Source: AC-38 sp033856025
GTDB lineage: Bacteria; Actinomycetota; Thermoleophilia; Solirubrobacterales; Solirubrobacteraceae
Assembly (NCBI GenBank): GCA_033856025.1
Contig: JAWVFQ010000037.1
Coordinates: forward strand, 124,001 to 188,000
Length of the DNA: 64,000 nt
Direction of reading: 5' to 3'
The translations under genes and the position numbers were made by a program. The notes below the pieces were generated by a model. That model did no database searches, was not told the origin of the DNA, and saw only the letters and a list, made by a program, of their open reading frames with translations. Shown here piece by piece: positions 59,149 through 64,000 of this stretch. Within the stretch, counting starts at the first letter, position 1. Every line of letters begins with the position of its first letter.

Positions 59149-60438
59149 GTGCAGACCGTGACCGGCTCTCGTGGTCAGTCGGGCCGGACGCTTCGGCGCC
59201 TCGTCCTGACCTGCGGAGCCCTGTGCGCCACGGGCGCCGCGGTCGCCTCGGCGGCGCAGGCCGACACGGTGACGTTCGCCACCCCCGGCGAGCAGCCGCC
59301 GTTCACGGTCCCGGACCGCGTGACGAGCCTGCATGTCGTCGCCATCGGCGGGCGTGGCGGCCTCGGCGACTTCGCGACGGGAGCCGGCGGATTCGGCGCG
59401 CGGGCCACGGCCGACCTCGCCGTGACCCCGGGCCAGGTCCTCTACATCGAAGTCGCCGGCAACGGCGGAGACGCACCCCCGGGGACCGGCGGGACGGCCG
59501 GCGTCAACGGCGGCGGCACCGGCCACGGCGGCGGCGGCGGGGGCGGCGCCGGCGGCGGCGGCGCGTCCGACGTACGCGGACTGCCCGCCTCCGCGGGGTC
59601 GTCGCTGATGTCGCGGTTCATCATCGCCGCCGGCGGGGGCGGCGGCGCCGCCGGGGCCAGCCGGACCGGCGGCCCGGCGGGCGGGGACGGCGCGGGCGCC
59701 GGTGGCGGCAAGGCCGGCACGTCCACCGCGGGTGGCGCCGCCGGGGGCGGGACCGCCACAGCGGGCACATTGGGCTCAGGTGGAAACGGCGGCATCGCCA
59801 GCGACACCTCGGGCGGCGGAGGCGGCGGCGGCGGTCTCTACGGCGGTGGTGGCGGCAACGGCGGCCCCATGAACAACCCGGGCTTCGGCGGCGGCGGCGG
59901 ATCGACCGGCTTCGCGACCGGCACGTCCGGCGCATCGGTGGCGCCGGACACGACCGGTGCGCCGTCCGTGACGCTCACCTACGTGCCCGCCCCACCACCA
60001 CCGCCGCCGCCGCCGGACACCGTCGCGCCGACGCTCGGCGTGCTCGTGCTCGCGCCGAGCGCCTTCGTGGCCGCCAACACCGGCCCGTCCGCGGTGGCCG
60101 CGGCGAGCGTCGGCACCTACCTCTTCTACAAGCTCTCCGAGCCGGCGCAGATGACGTTCACAGTCGAGCGGGCGGCGATCGGGATCAGGCGGGGTCGGGC
60201 CTGCGTCGCGCGCCCGAGGCGCCCGCCGCGCGGTGCCAGGCGCTGCACCCGCTACGTCGCGGTGACGGGCCGCTTCACCCACGACGGCGTCGCGGGATTC
60301 AACGCCCTGCGCTTCATGGGCCGGCTGGCCGGCCGGTCACTTCCCCGCGCCACCTACCGGCTCGTGGCGTCCGCGCGCGACGCCGCCGGCAACGGCTCCA
60401 GCACGCTGCGCCGTCCGTTCCGGATCATCCGCCGCTGA
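59149..60438 (+). CDS. Secreted glycine-rich protein with Arg-rich C-terminal module
   Basis: A 429-residue exported protein with a GTG start. A signal peptide covers residues about 1-38 (LVLTCGALCATGAAVASAAQA). Residues 40-110 contain beta-sheet sequence (VTFATPGEQPPFTVPDRVTSLHVVAIGG). A long Gly/Ala-rich part runs to about residue 280 (for example GGGGGGGAGGGGASDV), followed by a Pro run (APPPPPPPPDTVAP). The last 120 residues form an Ig-like module with YLFYKLSEPAQMTFTVERA, an Arg-rich Cys pair (CVARPRRPPRGARRC), LAGRSLPRATYRLVASARDAAGN and FRIIRR. A similar Arg-rich module ends the 9877-11838 product, so it may be a lineage-specific surface domain. Confidence 0.75.
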   Translation: MQTVTGSRGQSGRTLRRLVLTCGALCATGAAVASAAQADTVTFATPGEQPPFTVPDRVTSLHVVAIGGRGGLGDFATGAGGFGARATADLAVTPGQVLYIEVAGNGGDAPPGTGGTAGVNGGGTGHGGGGGGGAGGGGASDVRGLPASAGSSLMSRFIIAAGGGGGAAGASRTGGPAGGDGAGAGGGKAGTSTAGGAAGGGTATAGTLGSGGNGGIASDTSGGGGGGGGLYGGGGGNGGPMNNPGFGGGGGSTGFATGTSGASVAPDTTGAPSVTLTYVPAPPPPPPPPDTVAPTLGVLVLAPSAFVAANTGPSAVAAASVGTYLFYKLSEPAQMTFTVERAAIGIRRGRACVARPRRPPRGARRCTRYVAVTGRFTHDGVAGFNALRFMGRLAGRSLPRATYRLVASARDAAGNGSSTLRRPFRIIRR

Positions 60439-61411
60439 CCCGCGCGATTCTCGCGGCCCACGCGCGCACCGCGGGCTCACGCCTGACCTTGGGCTCGCTG
60501 TCGCCGCGATCGGCCGCCAGCGCGCCGCCCGCCTGGATCAGCGTGGCGGTCGCGCCCTCCTCGAGCCCCGGGGCGTAGGGGTGGGCACAGACGTCGCTGG
60601 GGAAGCGGGAGACCCTGGCCGGACCGCGGTGGTAGGCGGCGTCGACGATCGCCTCATAGGTCACCGAGTCGACCGCCGTGCCGAAGTGGTTGGTCCTGCG
60701 GCCGGGGCAGACCCTCTGGATGAGGATGTTCGCGGCCCCGTCGAGCGAGGAGGTCGGGTGCCGGCCGGTCTGGGGCTTCACGATCTCGTCGGTCGCCGAG
60801 CGCACGGTCGTCCAGGCGGTGCGACCGGGCGTCTCGTCGGGCTGGGCGTTCAGCGCCGCGAGGAAGTGGGACCCGCGGGCCTGCTGGAAGGCGGCGGGCA
60901 CGCAGCCCCGCGGCGCGCAGTCCGCGAAGCTCCCCACCGTGGTCCCGTGCTGGGTGCCGGCCGCCGAGATGACGTCGGTGACCCAGGGCCGCAGCGACGG
61001 CCAGTAGGTCAGTGCGGTGCGCGCCAGCAGCCCGCCCTGGCTGATCCCGAAGACGACGAGCTTGCGGCCGGCGCGGCGGTGCATCGTCCGCAGCCCGTGC
61101 ACGAGGTACTGGACCGAGACCTGGACGTCGGCGGTCGTGTGGTGGGGGAAGTTCACGTAGCAGAGCGGGATGTGCGCGCGGTCGAAGGCGGGCTTGCCGA
61201 TCGCGTACGCCTCGTCGCCGCTGACGCCGGTCCCGGTCACGAGCATCAGCGGGGTCCGCGCAGCGTGATCCACGTCCGGGGTGCACTTCAGCGCGGCGGC
61301 CAGCCGTGCCGCGGGCACGGTGAGCCCGGGCTCGGCGGCGCGGGCCGGCCCCGCGGCCGCGAGGACCAGGGCGGCCGCCGCGGCGACGGTGGCACCACGG
61401 CGCGCGGCCAT
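60425..61411 (-). CDS. Secreted alpha/beta-hydrolase (lipase-like)
   Basis: A 328-residue exported hydrolase. A signal peptide (VAAAAALVLAAAGPARAAEP) leads into DVDHAARTPLMLVTGTGVSG. The nucleophile elbow is FGISQGGLLARTAL (GxSxG with Gln before Gly), and the late segments DEIVKPQTGRHPTSSLDGA and VCPGRRTNHFGTAVDSVTYEAI could hold the catalytic Asp and His (NHF). Similar proteins are triacylglycerol lipases or esterases of actinobacteria. The 3' end overlaps the Gly-rich gene by 14 bases, and it lies four bases after the LVIVD-repeat gene, so the two are probably one transcript. Confidence 0.85.
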   Translation of the reverse strand: MAARRGATVAAAAALVLAAAGPARAAEPGLTVPAARLAAALKCTPDVDHAARTPLMLVTGTGVSGDEAYAIGKPAFDRAHIPLCYVNFPHHTTADVQVSVQYLVHGLRTMHRRAGRKLVVFGISQGGLLARTALTYWPSLRPWVTDVISAAGTQHGTTVGSFADCAPRGCVPAAFQQARGSHFLAALNAQPDETPGRTAWTTVRSATDEIVKPQTGRHPTSSLDGAANILIQRVCPGRRTNHFGTAVDSVTYEAIVDAAYHRGPARVSRFPSDVCAHPYAPGLEEGATATLIQAGGALAADRGDSEPKVRREPAVRAWAARIARVSGG

Positions 61412-61415
61412 CTCG

Positions 61416-63581
61416 CTACAGCCGCCGGGCGCTGAGCAGCGAGAGGACCTGGTCGTCGCCGGACTGGGCGAGCAGGCGGACGGTGTAGTCGCCGCGGCGC
61501 AGGGCGCGGGAGGGGAGCGAGAACCGGTAGGTCCGTCCGCCGGCGCGCTCGGCGGTCGCGAAGCGCCTCACCACGGTGCGCCCCCGGGTGACGGTGAGCG
61601 TCACCTTCGCGCGCTTGGCCAGCCGGTAGGTCCCGGTGAGCGATACGCCCGTCGTCCCGCCGAACACCGGGCGATCGAGGCGGAAGCCGTCGAGCAGCCC
61701 GCATCCGACGCGGCGCTGGAGCCCCGTCACGCGCACGAAGTGCCCGGCCGCGTTGCGCGTGAGGACGAGCCGGCGCGTGTCGTACGGGCGCCCGCCGCGC
61801 AGCATCGTGTAGCGCACGACGTAGTAGCCCGGCCCGGCCTGACCCCGCGGGCCGCGGTTGGCCAGGCCGCTCCAGACCAGCGAGCCGGTGCGCGAGTCGA
61901 AGCGCGCCACCAGGCGCTCGGCCGACACCCGGCGGCCCGCCGACACCTGGAAGACCTCCACGCGGACCGGCAGCCGGGCGCGCCGGACGAAGCGCAGCGC
62001 GACGCGGCGGCCGAGGGAGCGCGTGCCGACCGAGACGAAGCCGGGGTTGTTCAGGCAGCGCGCGGTGCTCCCTCCGCCGGCCGACGTGCCGAACGGCCAC
62101 ACGCGCGGGTCCATCCTCAGGACGTAGAAGCCGCTCGTCCCGTCCGAGTACCAGATCTCCCCTCGCTCGGGCGCGAAGGCGGGCTGGGACATGGCCCAGT
62201 TGGCCTTCTCGTCGATGTACGGGCCGCCCGTCGACGACACGTTGGAGGGCGGCGCCACGTGGTAGGCGATCTCCTTCGGGTGGTACGGGTCGCGGATGTC
62301 GAACACCCGCAGGCCGGAGAGGATCATCGAGCAGGCCACGATGCCCGGCTCGTGCCGCTGGGGCACGTTGCAGTAGTGGCCGGCGTAGCCCTGGACGACG
62401 CTCTGTGCACCCGGGTCGTTGGCGATCGCCGCGCGGTTCTCGGGCTGGTGCACGGCCAGGCGGATGTTCGAGACCACGAACGGCTTGCGCTCGTCGGAGA
62501 TGTCGATGATCCGCGCCGCCCCGACGCGCGAGCCGTTGGCGGCCACGTTCGTACTGCCGCCCGAGCCACCGTTGTTCGAGTACTCATCGACCTCGACGAG
62601 GTAGGGCTTGCCCTTGATCGTCACCGGGACGGCGTACTGCGGGATCGTGATGTTCGACCACACCAGGCGGCTGATCTCGCGCACGTGCGGGTTGGGCTTG
62701 CGCGCCTGGATCTCGGAGAGGTCGACGATGATGAGCCCGTCCGAGCTCGCGAAGTAGCCGCGGTTGCCGTCGTCGGAGACCGACATCCCGTGCGTGCCGT
62801 AGGCCCCCTCCCAGAGGCGGACCGGCAGCCGTGGGTTGGTGATGTCCACCGCGGTCGTGTGCTTGGTCCCGATCGACGTCGGATAGAAGGTCTTGCCGTC
62901 GGGCGCCATTCCGCTCTCGTGGCCGAAGATCGCGCCCGGACCGCTGAACTGGAGGACCGGATGGCGGCAGTCCTGGCTGATGTCGTAGACGTCGATGACG
63001 CCCGGGTAGGCGGCCGGGTTGCCCGCCACCGCCGCGAGGATCCCGCGCTCGACGCTGATGTTCACCGACTCGTGCGGGGTCTGCATCGCCGGTGTCAGCA
63101 GGCTGTCGGTGCGCACCGGCTTGCGCGGGTCGGTCATGTCGAGCACGGCGACGCCCGTGGGCTCGGCGCTCAGGCTGAAGGCGTTGGTGGGGAAGAGCAG
63201 CGTCGTGTCGTAGTAGGCGCACTCGTGGCCGCCGCGGTCGACGTAGCGGTGGACGCGAAAGCCGCCCGTGGATCCGCTGTGGCCGATCACCGACAGGTTG
63301 CAGAGGTAGCCCTTGTCGACCTTGCCCGCCGCGACGTCCGCCGCGGAGACGCGGCCCTGCATCGTCCCCTCGGGGATCCCGCCGGGCAGGCAGTTGGCCC
63401 GCGGGGTGGCCACGATCGGCGGCTCGGCGGCGCGCTTGGCGCCGACAGACATCGTCGTCGGGTCCAGCGGCCCGCGGTTGAGCACCGCCCCCGTGTTCGT
63501 CCTGCCCAGGTGCGCGGCCGCCGGCGCCGCCGCGACGAGGCTCAGCGCAACAGCGCCCACGACCGGTCGCAGACGGCTCAA
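61416..63581 (-). CDS. Secreted LVIVD-repeat beta-propeller protein
   Basis: A 721-residue exported protein. The signal peptide spans about residues 1-23 (VVGAVALSLVAAAPAAA). Residues 80-500 hold repeated LVIVD-like units: VAVLDMTDPRKPVRTDSLL, VIDVYDISQDCRHPVLQF, TAVDITNPRLPVRLWEG, LIIVDLSEIQARKPNP and LRVFDIRDPYHPKEIAYH, giving a seven-ish-bladed propeller. Two Cys pairs may form disulfides. Residues 510-721 hold Ig-like C-terminal units (LGRRVALRFVRRARLPVRVEVFQV; VSLTGTYRLAKRAKVTLTV). The function is unknown; the LVIVD class is common in exported proteins. It is followed by the lipase gene four bases later. Confidence 0.88.
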   Translation of the reverse strand: MSRLRPVVGAVALSLVAAAPAAAHLGRTNTGAVLNRGPLDPTTMSVGAKRAAEPPIVATPRANCLPGGIPEGTMQGRVSAADVAAGKVDKGYLCNLSVIGHSGSTGGFRVHRYVDRGGHECAYYDTTLLFPTNAFSLSAEPTGVAVLDMTDPRKPVRTDSLLTPAMQTPHESVNISVERGILAAVAGNPAAYPGVIDVYDISQDCRHPVLQFSGPGAIFGHESGMAPDGKTFYPTSIGTKHTTAVDITNPRLPVRLWEGAYGTHGMSVSDDGNRGYFASSDGLIIVDLSEIQARKPNPHVREISRLVWSNITIPQYAVPVTIKGKPYLVEVDEYSNNGGSGGSTNVAANGSRVGAARIIDISDERKPFVVSNIRLAVHQPENRAAIANDPGAQSVVQGYAGHYCNVPQRHEPGIVACSMILSGLRVFDIRDPYHPKEIAYHVAPPSNVSSTGGPYIDEKANWAMSQPAFAPERGEIWYSDGTSGFYVLRMDPRVWPFGTSAGGGSTARCLNNPGFVSVGTRSLGRRVALRFVRRARLPVRVEVFQVSAGRRVSAERLVARFDSRTGSLVWSGLANRGPRGQAGPGYYVVRYTMLRGGRPYDTRRLVLTRNAAGHFVRVTGLQRRVGCGLLDGFRLDRPVFGGTTGVSLTGTYRLAKRAKVTLTVTRGRTVVRRFATAERAGGRTYRFSLPSRALRRGDYTVRLLAQSGDDQVLSLLSARRL

Positions 63582-63651
63582 ACCCGGTCCCCCGAGGCTC
63601 GCACCGTGCTGAGTCTACGCCCGGTCCCGCCACTCGGTAGCTTCATCCGGG

Positions 63652-64000
63652 ATGGAGATTTTGAGACACGGCGTCGACACCGCCAAGGGCCCGGAGGACT
63701 GGTTCACCGGGGACGTCTACATCGACGCCGTCGCGGCATCGCCCGCGCCGGCCCGCGTCCAGGCCAACCTCGTCCACTACACGCCCGGCGCCCGGACCGC
63801 GTGGCACACGCATCCGCTCGGCCAGACCATCTACGTCACCGAGGGCGTCGGGCTCGCGCAGCGCCGCGGCGGGCCGGTCGAGGTCATCCGCGCCGGCGAC
63901 CGCGTGTTCTTCGCGCCGGACGAGGACCACTGGCACGGCGCCTCACCCAACCGCTTCATGGTCCACCTCGCCCTGAACGAGGTCGATGCCGACCACGTGG
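63652..64000 (+). CDS. Cupin-domain protein, partial
   Basis: Open to the end of the window; 116 residues are visible. VQANLVHYTPGARTAWHTHPLGQTIYVTEGVGLAQRRGG matches cupin motif 1 (GARTAWHTHPxGQ...EGxG). AGDRVFFAPDEDHWHGASPNRF is motif 2 with the His ligand pair. It belongs to the small carboxymuconolactone-decarboxylase-associated cupin type, metal-binding. The C-terminus is cut off, so the full length is not known. The start ATG at 63652 follows a GGGATG without a strong ribosome site. The gene is divergent from the LVIVD-repeat gene with a 70-base gap. Confidence 0.88.
   Translation, partial: MEILRHGVDTAKGPEDWFTGDVYIDAVAASPAPARVQANLVHYTPGARTAWHTHPLGQTIYVTEGVGLAQRRGGPVEVIRAGDRVFFAPDEDHWHGASPNRFMVHLALNEVDADHV

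Noticed and set aside
59500..59950. Repeats in the Gly-rich region as a CRISPR-like array
   Set aside because: The repetition is GGC/GGN codon bias of a glycine-rich protein with no constant repeat/spacer unit. No cas genes are in the window.

Overview
The window is very GC-rich, densely packed bacterial chromosome. Many neighbouring genes overlap by ATGA or GTGA, and GTG starts are common. The gene set points to an actinobacterium of the Thermoleophilia (Solirubrobacterales-like) group: a long Gram-positive-type SRP RNA, BTAD and LuxR regulators, a eukaryote-like NADP isocitrate dehydrogenase next to malate dehydrogenase, and secreted proteins ending in an Arg-rich Ig-like module. This placement is inferred from gene content, not from a marker phylogeny.

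Bases 1-33758 are ordinary chromosome. They hold small SRPBCC and SnoaL-like enzymes and a malate dehydrogenase relative that has lost its catalytic His. Next come a small membrane protein, icd and mdh in one operon. An AidB-like acyl-CoA dehydrogenase and a BTAD regulator flanked by DUF4242 and tautomerase genes follow. A circularly permuted ATP-grasp ligase, a C26 amidohydrolase and a GCS2 ligase form an unusual three-gene unit. After a site-2 protease and a diguanylate cyclase come a non-classical succinate dehydrogenase (SdhA, SdhB and an HdrB-like subunit), ask-asd, and dnaX-ybaB-recR. The long SRP RNA lies just upstream of a chagasin-like lipoprotein, and a divergent SDR/TetR-Ohr pair with a clear operator closes this part.

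Bases 33834-42929 are an integrative element of about 9.1 kb in a tRNA-Val(CAC) gene, bounded by a 48-bp perfect direct repeat. It carries a tyrosine recombinase, an excisionase-like protein, a sigma factor, an XRE regulator and a hairpin-rich non-coding block. Its cargo looks like defence: an Sce7726 protein facing a Beta-family protein, a winged-helix protein fused to a TIR/deoxyribosyltransferase-like domain, hicBA, and an unrecognised soluble-plus-4-TM gene pair. The element is visibly more AT-rich than its flanks. The integrase reading frame runs through the att core, so its C-terminus should differ between the integrated and excised states.

Bases 42936-64000 are chromosome again: a flavin monooxygenase, two tandem paralogous membrane proteins of unknown function, and a zinc-finger Clp ATPase that lacks a ClpP-docking loop. 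A PfpI protein, a GMC oxidoreductase and a cNMP/thioredoxin-reductase fusion follow. The last part is a run of exported proteins (amidohydrolase, Asp-box protein, Gly-rich protein, lipase, LVIVD propeller), then a cupin cut by the window end.
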